This document shows positions 1 to 4,768 of a stretch of DNA of 5,952 nt, in pieces (within the stretch, counting starts at the first letter, position 1; each line of letters begins with the position of its first letter). The translations under genes and the position numbers were made by a program. Location: the NCBI GenBank assembly GCA_028277865.1, contig JANQFM010000675.1, forward strand, positions 1 through 5,952. The letters run 5' to 3'. The DNA is from Acidobacteriota bacterium. GTDB lineage: Bacteria > Acidobacteriota > UBA6911 > RPQK01 > DATIPO01. The notes under the pieces are model-generated. The model was given only the letters and a program-made list of their open reading frames with translations. It did no database searches and was not told the origin of the DNA.

Positions 1-86
1 ACGTCGCCCAGGGACTTTTCAGCCAGCCGCTGAGCCGTGGTGGCTCCCACGTTGCCGCCCCCGATAACGGTGATCTTGCTGTTCAT
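1..86 (-). CDS. mdh: Malate dehydrogenase, N-terminal fragment (runs off the window)
   Basis: The minus strand from the ATG at 86 encodes 28 residues and then leaves the window. They start MNSKITVIGGGNVGATTAQ and continue with RLAEKSLGDV. This is a beta strand followed by the glycine-rich dinucleotide loop GGGNVGA of an NAD(P)-binding Rossmann fold, and the TTAQRLAEK helix is typical of the lactate-dehydrogenase-like malate dehydrogenases. The family interconverts malate and oxaloacetate with NAD in the cytoplasmic TCA cycle. The catalytic His/Asp/Arg residues lie outside the window, so malate rather than lactate specificity is inferred from the N-terminus and from icd lying 124 nt upstream on the same strand. 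No clear Shine-Dalgarno precedes the ATG. No separate promoter is obvious, so co-transcription with icd is plausible. Confidence 0.82.
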   Translation of the reverse strand, partial: MNSKITVIGGGNVGATTAQRLAEKSLGD

Positions 87-97
87 GACGCAGGCTC

Positions 98-199
98 AGA
101 GGGGGATTTCACAACGGATGAAGAGCCTTCTCCATCCCTGACCGCTTCTCTTTTCCTTCTTTTTCTTGCGACTTTGCGTCTTTACGCGAAATCCCCTCT
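98..199. repeat. Inverted repeat filling the icd-mdh spacer
   Basis: The arms AGAGGGGGATTTC (98-110) and GAAATCCCCTCT (188-199) are reverse complements apart from one extra G, and they enclose 77 nt. The enclosed segment contains a long pyrimidine tract (about 142-167) and one copy of the TTGCG octamer repeat (166-195). The arms occupy most of the spacer between icd and mdh, much like a small non-coding element with terminal inverted repeats. It could instead be a folded mRNA segment protecting or separating the two cistrons. I see no T-run that would make it a classical terminator. The arms are read directly; any mobility is inference. Confidence 0.45.
166..195 (+). repeat. TTGCG octamer repeat, copy A
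   Basis: Three successive degenerate octamers, TTGCGACT, TTGCGTCT and TTACGCGA, are followed by AATCCC and preceded by a run of pyrimidines. The same arrangement recurs at 1548-1576 and 4729-4751. This copy sits 15 nt beyond the icd stop codon. It has no coding potential that I trust. It looks like a member of a dispersed intergenic repeat family. Confidence 0.6.
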
Positions 200-210
200 C
201 TCCTCGATTG

Positions 211-1422
211 TTACAGATTTTCGATGATGGCAGAAGCGTACTGGCTGGTCTTGAGCAGCTCGGCGCCTTTCATCTGCCTTTCCAAGTCGTAGGTGACCCG
301 CTTTTGCCCGATGGTCTTGCCCAGCGCCGCGTAAACCCGGTCGGCGGCCTGCTGCCACCCCAAATGCTCCAGCATCATGACGCCCGACAGGATCAGCGAG
401 CCGGGATTGACCTTGTCCTGCCCGGCGTATTTGGGCGCCGTTCCGTGAGTGGCTTCGAAAAGGGCCACCTCGTCGCTGAGGTTGGCGCCCGGCGCCATTC
501 CCAGCCCGCCCACTTGAGCTGCGCAGGCATCGGAAAGGTAGTCGCCGTTCAGGTTGGGCAGCGCGATCACCTCGTACTCGTTGGGACGCAGCAGCACCTG
601 CTGGAACATGGCGTCGGCGATACGGTCGTTGACCACGATCTTGCCTTCGGGCACCTGCCCCCCGTAACTGTCCCAGAGTTCATTTTCATCAATGCAGATC
701 TGGGGAAATTCACGCTTGGCCAAGGCATATCCCCAATCGCGGAAGGCGCCCTCGGTGAATTTCATGATGTTACCCTTGTGCACCAGGGTGACCCGTCGGC
801 GCCCCTGGTCGACGGCGTAGCGGATGGCCTTGCGCACCAGGCGTTCGGTGCCGGATACCGAGATGGGCTTGATGCCGATCCCGGAATCGGGGCGGATCTT
901 CATGCCGAACTCGTCGCCGATGTATCCGATGATTTGCGCGGCCTCGGCGGAGCCTTGCTGCCATTCGATGCCGGCGTAAACGTCCTCGGTGTTCTCGCGG
1001 AAAATGACCACGTTGAGCTTTTCGGGCTCATTGACCGGCGAGGGGACGCCGGGGATGTAGCGGCAGGGGCGCACGCAGGCGTACAGGTCCAATACCTTGC
1101 GCAGCGTCACGTTGAGGCTGCGGATGCCGCCTCCCACGGGTGTCGTCAGGGGACCCTTGATGGCCACCTTGTGCTCGGCGATGGACTGGACGGTCTCATC
1201 AGGCAGCCACTCCCCGCACTTGTCGTACGCTTTTTCACCGGCGTAAATCTCTTTCCAGGCGATCGACTTTTGCCCGCCGTAGGCCTTGTCAACCGAGGCG
1301 TCCAGCACTCTTTGCGTGGCCGGCCAAATATCGATCCCGATCCCGTCCCCCTCGATGAAAGGGATGATGGGCTGATCAGGAACGTGCAGCCTTCCGTTTT
1401 CGAATTTGATTCTTTCGCTCAT
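211..1422 (-). CDS. icd: NADP-dependent isocitrate dehydrogenase
   Basis: The 403-residue product aligns along its whole length with the E. coli-type homodimeric Icd (416 aa there). It oxidatively decarboxylates isocitrate to 2-oxoglutarate in the cytoplasmic TCA cycle. Substrate residues are present: S102 and R108 in [13 protein letters not shown]118, R142 and Y149 in [15 protein letters not shown]216 in [12 protein letters not shown], and metal-binding D270, D294 and D298 (IAD, NGDYLSD). The NADP-specificity residues of E. coli Icd (K344, Y345, V351, Y391, R395) all have counterparts: K331, Y332, V338, Y378 and R382. This argues for NADP rather than NAD. S102 matches the serine phosphorylated by AceK in E. 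coli; no aceK is visible here. The ATG at 1422 is preceded by AAGGA with about 10 nt spacing and by a promoter candidate at 1473-1501. mdh follows downstream on the same strand. Confidence 0.97.
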   Translation of the reverse strand: MSERIKFENGRLHVPDQPIIPFIEGDGIGIDIWPATQRVLDASVDKAYGGQKSIAWKEIYAGEKAYDKCGEWLPDETVQSIAEHKVAIKGPLTTPVGGGIRSLNVTLRKVLDLYACVRPCRYIPGVPSPVNEPEKLNVVIFRENTEDVYAGIEWQQGSAEAAQIIGYIGDEFGMKIRPDSGIGIKPISVSGTERLVRKAIRYAVDQGRRRVTLVHKGNIMKFTEGAFRDWGYALAKREFPQICIDENELWDSYGGQVPEGKIVVNDRIADAMFQQVLLRPNEYEVIALPNLNGDYLSDACAAQVGGLGMAPGANLSDEVALFEATHGTAPKYAGQDKVNPGSLILSGVMMLEHLGWQQAADRVYAALGKTIGQKRVTYDLERQMKGAELLKTSQYASAIIENL

Positions 1423-1472
1423 GAATTTGCTTTCCTTCAGTTTTTGGGAACTCTCAAGAAATTGAAGCGAAC

Positions 1473-1501
1473 ACTGTAAGAGTCCAGGTGCCTGACGTCA
1501 A
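1473..1501 (-). promoter_or_regulatory. Candidate sigma70-type promoter for icd
   Basis: Read on the minus strand, TTGACG (1501-1496) is followed by exactly 17 nt and then TACAGT (1478-1473). The -35 box matches consensus at five of six positions and the -10 box at four of six. Initiation would fall near 1466, giving a leader of roughly 45 nt that includes the AAGGA ribosome-binding site of icd. This is inferred from the sequence pattern only. Confidence 0.4.
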
Positions 1502-1547
1502 ACCGAAGGCAACGCCGCAAGAGCTGCGGACCTCTCTTCCCCCTCCT

Positions 1548-1576
1548 CTGCGCCTCCGCGCCTCTGCGTGAAATTC
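1548..1576 (+). repeat. TTGCG octamer repeat, copy B
   Basis: The degenerate octamers CTGCGCCT, CCGCGCCT and CTGCGTGA are followed by AATTC and preceded by a pyrimidine tract at 1531-1547. Compared with copy A at 166-195, about two thirds of positions are identical and nearly all differences are transitions. The copy ends directly at the stop codon of the S51 peptidase gene (1577-1579), so it occupies the immediate 3' flank of that gene. Copy A flanks the 3' end of icd in the same orientation. Confidence 0.6.
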
Positions 1577-2461
1577 TCAGCGCTGCTTGACTTCCCCACG
1601 CTCCACTACCCTTTCCAGCGGCTCGAAAGTCCGCCGCGGACGCGAAGCCTGGCGGTTTTTGAGGTCGTAGCGGTCTCCCGGCGCCAGGAAGTAAAAGCCG
1701 CCTTGGGGCGGGATCATCTTCTTGGAATCGTAAATGGCCACGTAGCCCTGACCGATGACTTCGAAGCTGTCGCCGCGCACCACGATGGCGGTGTTTTCGT
1801 CAATGCCGATCCCCAGCAGATCGGGATGGGCTTCGATCACCTCCAGCAGGTCGAACTGGCGATTGCGTCGCAAGAGATGCTGGTCGATCCCCACATTGCG
1901 CAGGAACCCGAAGCCCTCCACATGGTCCCCCATCATGATGGTGTTGGTGCTGGTGTCGCCTCGCACCAGGTAGGATCCCTGAATGGTCGCCCCCGCCGAA
2001 GAGCCTCCGATGACCCCGCCCCGCTCCAGTAGCGCCTCCAATTCCCGCTGGGTGCGGGTGTTGAGATAGGCATCGGCCAATCGCCATTGACGCCCACCGG
2101 TGAAGTAGACGCCTCGTGCCCTGCGGATCGGTTCGACGAATTCCCGGGAATCAGCCTCCTGGCGATCGTAGGTGTGCAAAAGGGTGACGTTGGTGGCGCC
2201 GATGCGCCGGAAAGCCCGCAATCCCCGCCAGCTCTGGCTGTAATGGCGACCGCCCCCGGCGGTGGGGATCACCACGACAGGAGCGTCCAGCCCGCCAGCC
2301 AACTCAAAAAACCTCTTCAGGATAGTTTCATCGCGCAAGCCGCCCCCGATGATCACCAATGAACCGTTGGACGGACCCACCTCGGCTGCCGAAAGTGACA
2401 GCCACCCCAAAAGTGCCGGCACTGCCCACCATGCCGGGCGGAATCGATGCAGACTTGTCAT
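1577..2461 (-). CDS. Exported cyanophycinase-like serine peptidase (family S51)
   Basis: The 294-residue protein begins with an export signal: basic HRFR, a hydrophobic stretch at about residues 11-24, and a likely signal peptidase site after SAA (24-26). The mature part has peptidase S51/cyanophycinase landmarks: SLVIIGGG (34-41), VVVIPTAGGG (62-71), YFTGGRQWRL (119-128), the nucleophile elbow GGSSAGA with S155, NVGIDQH with H195, and GIGIDENTAI with E222. S155, H195 and E222 match the Ser-His-Glu set proposed for Synechocystis CphB. Cyanophycinases release beta-Asp-Arg dipeptides from cyanophycin. The pocket stretch reads RRNRQFD, not the RNRLGR I recall from CphB, so the substrate may be another peptide. 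No cyanophycin synthetase is nearby. The ATG at 2461 has GGGGG five nt upstream and its own promoter candidate, suggesting a single-gene unit. Confidence 0.88.
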   Translation of the reverse strand: MTSLHRFRPAWWAVPALLGWLSLSAAEVGPSNGSLVIIGGGLRDETILKRFFELAGGLDAPVVVIPTAGGGRHYSQSWRGLRAFRRIGATNVTLLHTYDRQEADSREFVEPIRRARGVYFTGGRQWRLADAYLNTRTQRELEALLERGGVIGGSSAGATIQGSYLVRGDTSTNTIMMGDHVEGFGFLRNVGIDQHLLRRNRQFDLLEVIEAHPDLLGIGIDENTAIVVRGDSFEVIGQGYVAIYDSKKMIPPQGGFYFLAPGDRYDLKNRQASRPRRTFEPLERVVERGEVKQR

Positions 2462-2483
2462 GAAGTCCCCCTTTCCGCGCCAG

Positions 2484-2513
2484 ACTATACAGCATTGGCG
2501 AGAGGGAGTTCAG
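2484..2513 (-). promoter_or_regulatory. Candidate promoter for the S51 peptidase gene
   Basis: On the minus strand TATAGT (2489-2484) is a good -10 box. The best upstream match is CTGAAC (2513-2508) with an 18-nt spacer, which is a weak -35. Initiation near 2477 would leave a short leader that still contains the G-rich ribosome-binding site at 2471-2467. It lies in the 66-nt gap between the PIN toxin stop and the peptidase start, so the peptidase need not depend on the toxin-antitoxin operon. Confidence 0.35.
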
Positions 2514-2527
2514 AATTCGAAACACAA

Positions 2528-2938
2528 TCAAGAAATGAGTTTCAGCGCTGCCGGCGGGCCGATCGCCTGGATGGGCGACCTTCGATAGTCCTTGAGATTG
2601 CGGGTTACAATCGCCCCGGCGCGGCAAGCGAGGGCTGCGGCAACCTGCAAGGCATCCTCGAAATCTGGGAGCTCCATTTTGATCGCCTGCCGCAGGCTCA
2701 TTGTCGTGGTGGGGGCTACTTCAATGAACCTGGCCAAATCCGACAGGAAGCCTCTGGTTTGTTTCCGCCCTCTTGCCGAGGAAACAAGATAGTAAAAATT
2801 CGACACCGAATGCCAGGCCATGAAAGCTGTGCCAGGGCTCTTTTCCAATTCGTCCACTAGGGCAGCGGCCGGCTGGGCGAACGGAGCGCGGTCCAAGGCC
2901 AAGTCGATCAGAACATCCGTATCGATCAGAAGGATCAT
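2528..2938 (-). CDS. PIN-domain ribonuclease toxin (VapC-like)
   Basis: The 136-residue protein has the PIN-domain layout: N-terminal strand MILLIDTDVLIDLAL with D6, D8 and D12, a middle helix HSVSNFYYLV (43-52), and the acidic cluster LPDFEDALQ (D92, E94, D95) followed by AIVTRNLKDY (109-118). PIN toxins of VapBC modules are Mg2+-dependent endoribonucleases that cleave tRNA or rRNA when freed from their antitoxin. The acidic residues needed for metal binding are retained, so the nuclease looks intact. Length is normal for the family. Its ATG overlaps the antitoxin TGA as ATGA (2938-2935), which implies translational coupling. The SNFYYLV motif resembles the PIN_3-like group more than classic mycobacterial VapC. 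The RNA target cannot be told from sequence. Confidence 0.88.
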   Translation of the reverse strand: MILLIDTDVLIDLALDRAPFAQPAAALVDELEKSPGTAFMAWHSVSNFYYLVSSARGRKQTRGFLSDLARFIEVAPTTTMSLRQAIKMELPDFEDALQVAAALACRAGAIVTRNLKDYRRSPIQAIGPPAALKLIS

Positions 2939-3159
2939 AAATACTTTTCGCTCAATGCTTTATAGCGTTCTCCAGAACGTTGGGAAGGCTTGAAACGGCC
3001 TCGCCAACGCTGCGAGAATGACTGGCGGGAGTTACCCAGCACCTCCTTAGTCAAGTACCTCTCGATCAGGCGAGAAAGAGAGAGGCCCTGCACATGGGCG
3101 TACTCCTTGGCCAAAGGAATCAAGTCCTGGTCGATCGTGATGGTCAGCTTTGTCCTCAT
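2935..3159 (-). CDS. Ribbon-helix-helix-type antitoxin (VapB-like, DUF6364-like)
   Basis: The 74-residue protein begins MRTKLTITIDQDLIPLAKEY, a short beta strand followed by a helix. The second helix is GLSLSRLIERYLTKEV, the form of a ribbon-helix-helix DNA-binding fold. The C-terminal part (about 45-74, rich in R, K, S and Q) is likely the disordered toxin-binding tail. The N-terminus resembles small antitoxins of the DUF6364 type that pair with PIN toxins. It should neutralise the adjacent PIN protein and repress their common promoter. The ATG at 3159 has AGGAGG four nt upstream, the strongest ribosome-binding site in the window, as expected for an antitoxin made in excess of its toxin. A sample at 2941-3000 is 47% G+C, compared with 60% at 4201-4260, so the module may have been acquired by transfer. 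Confidence 0.82.
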   Translation of the reverse strand: MRTKLTITIDQDLIPLAKEYAHVQGLSLSRLIERYLTKEVLGNSRQSFSQRWRGRFKPSQRSGERYKALSEKYL

Positions 3160-3191
3160 GCTCCCTCCTGGGACACGTATGTTCTTGGGGT

Positions 3192-3220
3192 AGTATACGG
3201 ATCATGAAGCATCGAATCAA
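3192..3220 (-). promoter_or_regulatory. Promoter of the toxin-antitoxin operon
   Basis: On the minus strand TTGATT (3220-3215), a 17-nt spacer and TATACT (3197-3192) form the best sigma70-like promoter in the window. Initiation near 3185 gives a leader of about 25 nt holding AGGAGG. The -10 box overlaps the palindrome GTATAC (3193-3198), and ACATACGTGT with a central ACGT follows downstream. Either could be an operator for the ribbon-helix-helix antitoxin, but that part is inference. Confidence 0.55.
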
Positions 3221-3334
3221 GGGTGCGCTCCGCTTGGTCTTTGACTGCATTTTTGAAGTCCGTGCTGTCCAGCATTTTGGACTTTTTGCCGACGGCTGGT
3301 GCAGAGCAGGCGTTTTTGCGAACATGGCTGGGAA

Positions 3335-4597
3335 ATGGGATCACAGAAGAAACGCAAGATCCGGCGGCTCGTCCTTGCCATCCTGCTGCTGACAGCGGTC
3401 AGTTTGCCCTTCCTCTGGAGTTCATGCCTGGTCCACCAACTGGGAGGCGCATTCGACCATGCGCCCGAGGAAATGGCGCAGGGACTCAGCCAGCCCGCCC
3501 GTGACCTGGTCCAGCAAGCCTACCGCGGGCTGCGCCCGGGACTGCTTTTCGACTACCACCTGCACGTGGTGGGTTTGGGGACGGGAAGCAGCGGCATCAA
3601 AGTCCACCCCAGCATGCGCTCTTGGCGCCATCCGTTCAAGCGCATCCAATTCGACATCTACCGCAGTGCAGCCGGCATCCGGGATTTGGATCAGGCCGAC
3701 CAGGAGTACGCCCGCAGACTGGTCGCGCTGGTAGGCAGCTTCCCTGCCCCAGGACGCCATCTGCTGCTGCCCTTTGACCGCCATTACAACCCGGATGGAA
3801 CCCCCAATCCCGACAAAACGGAATTCTACGTCCCCAATCAGTACGTCTTTGATCTGGCCGCTCGCCGACCGGACCTCTTCAAGCCGGGCATCTCCATTCA
3901 TCCCTACCGGCCCGACGCTGTCCAGGCACTGGAGAAGTGGGCATTGCAGGGCGGACGCATCGTCAAGTGGCTGCCCAACGCCATGGGTATCGACCCATCC
4001 GACCCCAAGTGCGACCCCTTTTACGCCCGCATGGCCGAACTGGGCCTGGTGCTGCTCAGCCACGCCGGAGAGGAAAAAGCGGTCGAATCCGAAGAGGATC
4101 AGGAACTGGGAAATCCCCTGCTGCTGCGTCGACCCCTGGATCGGGGCGTGCGGGTGATCATGGCTCACTGCGCCAGCTTGGGCGAAAATCCCGACCTGGA
4201 TGACCCCGGCCGCCCCCAAGTCTCCAACTTTGACCTCTTCCTTCGCCTCATGGACGAAGAACGCTACCTGGGACTGCTTTTCGGCGAGATCTCGGCCCTC
4301 ACCCAAACCAACCGCATGGGAGCACCCTTGCGCACCTTGCTGCAACGCTCCGACCTGCACTCCCGACTGGTCAACGGCAGCGACTACCCCCTGCCCGCCA
4401 TCAACGTCCTCATCTCCACCCGGCGGCTGCAAAGCGAAGGCTACATCAGCTCTGAGGAGCGCTCCGGACTCAACGAAATCTATGAATACAACCCCCTGCT
4501 CTTCGACCTGGTCCTCAAGCGCCTGCTCAAGCACCCTGAATCCGGCCAGTCTTTCTCAGCCTCGGTCTTCCAGGCCCATCCGGAGCTGCAGCCGTAG
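3335..4597 (+). CDS. Membrane-anchored or exported metal-dependent hydrolase (amidohydrolase superfamily)
   Basis: The preferred ATG at 3335 gives 420 residues. A GTG at 3299 would add 12, but it has no ribosome-binding site and would place those residues before the basic KKRKIRR segment. After KKRKIRR comes a hydrophobic segment (12-28) and a cysteine at 31 in LWSSC, a poor lipobox, so this is a signal-anchor or an atypical lipoprotein signal. The rest is an amidohydrolase-type TIM barrel: DYHLH (H75, H77), RIVKWLPNAMGID (K211), LLSHAGEE (H243), VIMAHCAS (H278) and VNGSDYPLP (D350). This is the HxH/K/H/H/D metal-ligand pattern of Amidohydrolase_2-like hydrolases and decarboxylases. The substrate is unknown. 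The product would act outside the cytoplasmic membrane. It diverges from the toxin-antitoxin operon; no convincing promoter was found. A large hairpin repeat begins 6 nt after its stop. Confidence 0.8.
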   Translation: MGSQKKRKIRRLVLAILLLTAVSLPFLWSSCLVHQLGGAFDHAPEEMAQGLSQPARDLVQQAYRGLRPGLLFDYHLHVVGLGTGSSGIKVHPSMRSWRHPFKRIQFDIYRSAAGIRDLDQADQEYARRLVALVGSFPAPGRHLLLPFDRHYNPDGTPNPDKTEFYVPNQYVFDLAARRPDLFKPGISIHPYRPDAVQALEKWALQGGRIVKWLPNAMGIDPSDPKCDPFYARMAELGLVLLSHAGEEKAVESEEDQELGNPLLLRRPLDRGVRVIMAHCASLGENPDLDDPGRPQVSNFDLFLRLMDEERYLGLLFGEISALTQTNRMGAPLRTLLQRSDLHSRLVNGSDYPLPAINVLISTRRLQSEGYISSEERSGLNEIYEYNPLLFDLVLKRLLKHPESGQSFSASVFQAHPELQP

Positions 4598-4603
4598 AAT
4601 AGA

Positions 4604-4716
4604 AGGAGTCGGGAATCAGGAGTCAGGAAGAGAAGACAACTCAGGTCATACAAACTGCGAACTCTTCCTTCTCACTCTTGTTTGCCTTTCTTCCTGACTC
4701 CTGCCTCCTGACTCCT
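4604..4716. repeat. Large imperfect inverted repeat of GGAGTCAGG type
   Basis: The left arm (4604-4635) and right arm (4686-4716) are reverse complements over about 31 nt with three mismatches and a one-nt bulge, including a perfect 15-nt core CAGGAGTCAGGAAGA. The loop is 50 nt. The right arm contains two perfect tandem copies of TCCTGACTCCTGCC (4692-4705 and 4706-4719). Transcribed RNA would form a long stem directly after the amidohydrolase stop codon. There is no following U-tract, so a canonical rho-independent terminator is unlikely, although 3'-end protection or transcription attenuation is possible. The heptad-like GGAGTCAGGAGTCAGG pattern resembles dispersed intergenic repeats I know from several environmental bacteria. 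Confidence 0.75.
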
Positions 4717-4728
4717 GCCCCCTTCTGT

Positions 4729-4751
4729 TTGCGGCTTTGCGTGGAATTCCC
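4729..4751 (+). repeat. TTGCG octamer repeat, copy C (shorter)
   Basis: Two octamers, TTGCGGCT and TTGCGTGG, are followed by AATTCCC. They match copies A (166-195) and B (1548-1576) but have one octamer fewer. A pyrimidine-rich stretch precedes the repeat, as in the other copies. This copy directly abuts the TATACT box in front of the hydroxy-acid oxidase gene, and its first six bases fall at -35 distance. Confidence 0.55.
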
Positions 4752-4757
4752 TATACT
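4729..4757 (+). promoter_or_regulatory. Candidate promoter giving a near-leaderless mRNA
   Basis: TATACT (4752-4757) lies 17 nt after TTGCGG (4729-4734). The -10 box is strong and the -35 box matches consensus at only three positions. Initiation six to eight nt after the -10 box falls at about 4763-4765, four to six nt before the ATG at 4769. No Shine-Dalgarno exists in that interval (CCAGCCGTCCC), which fits leaderless or very short-leader translation. The call rests on pattern and spacing only. Confidence 0.4.
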
Positions 4758-4768
4758 CCAGCCGTCCC

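Noticed and set aside
166..1479. A long open frame on the plus strand covering all of icd
   Set aside because: It is antisense to a full-length, motif-complete isocitrate dehydrogenase and its product has no recognisable motif. Long antisense frames are expected in G+C-rich genes.
1515..1529. Small hairpin CCGCA-AGAGC-TGCGG between the S51 peptidase and icd as a terminator
   Set aside because: The stem is only 5 bp and no T-run follows on the minus strand. It could easily occur by chance in G+C-rich DNA.
3241..3268. TTGACT at 3241-3246 as a promoter -35 for the amidohydrolase
   Set aside because: The -35 box is good, but no acceptable -10 box lies at 16-18 nt (best is TGCTGT), so I do not call a promoter.
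3299..3334. GTG at 3299 as the start of the amidohydrolase
   Set aside because: It has no ribosome-binding site and adds a 12-residue stretch before the basic KKRKIRR/hydrophobic export segment. The ATG at 3335 puts the positive charges at the N-terminus as expected.
3156..3344. A 62-codon minus-strand frame from a GTG at 3344
   Set aside because: It has no ribosome-binding site, overlaps the start of the divergent amidohydrolase gene and spans the toxin-antitoxin promoter. Only its shorter ATG version is kept as a low-interest finding.
3422..4534. A 370-codon open frame antisense to the amidohydrolase
   Set aside because: The plus-strand frame contains all amidohydrolase metal ligands. The antisense product is low in motif content and begins without a ribosome-binding site.
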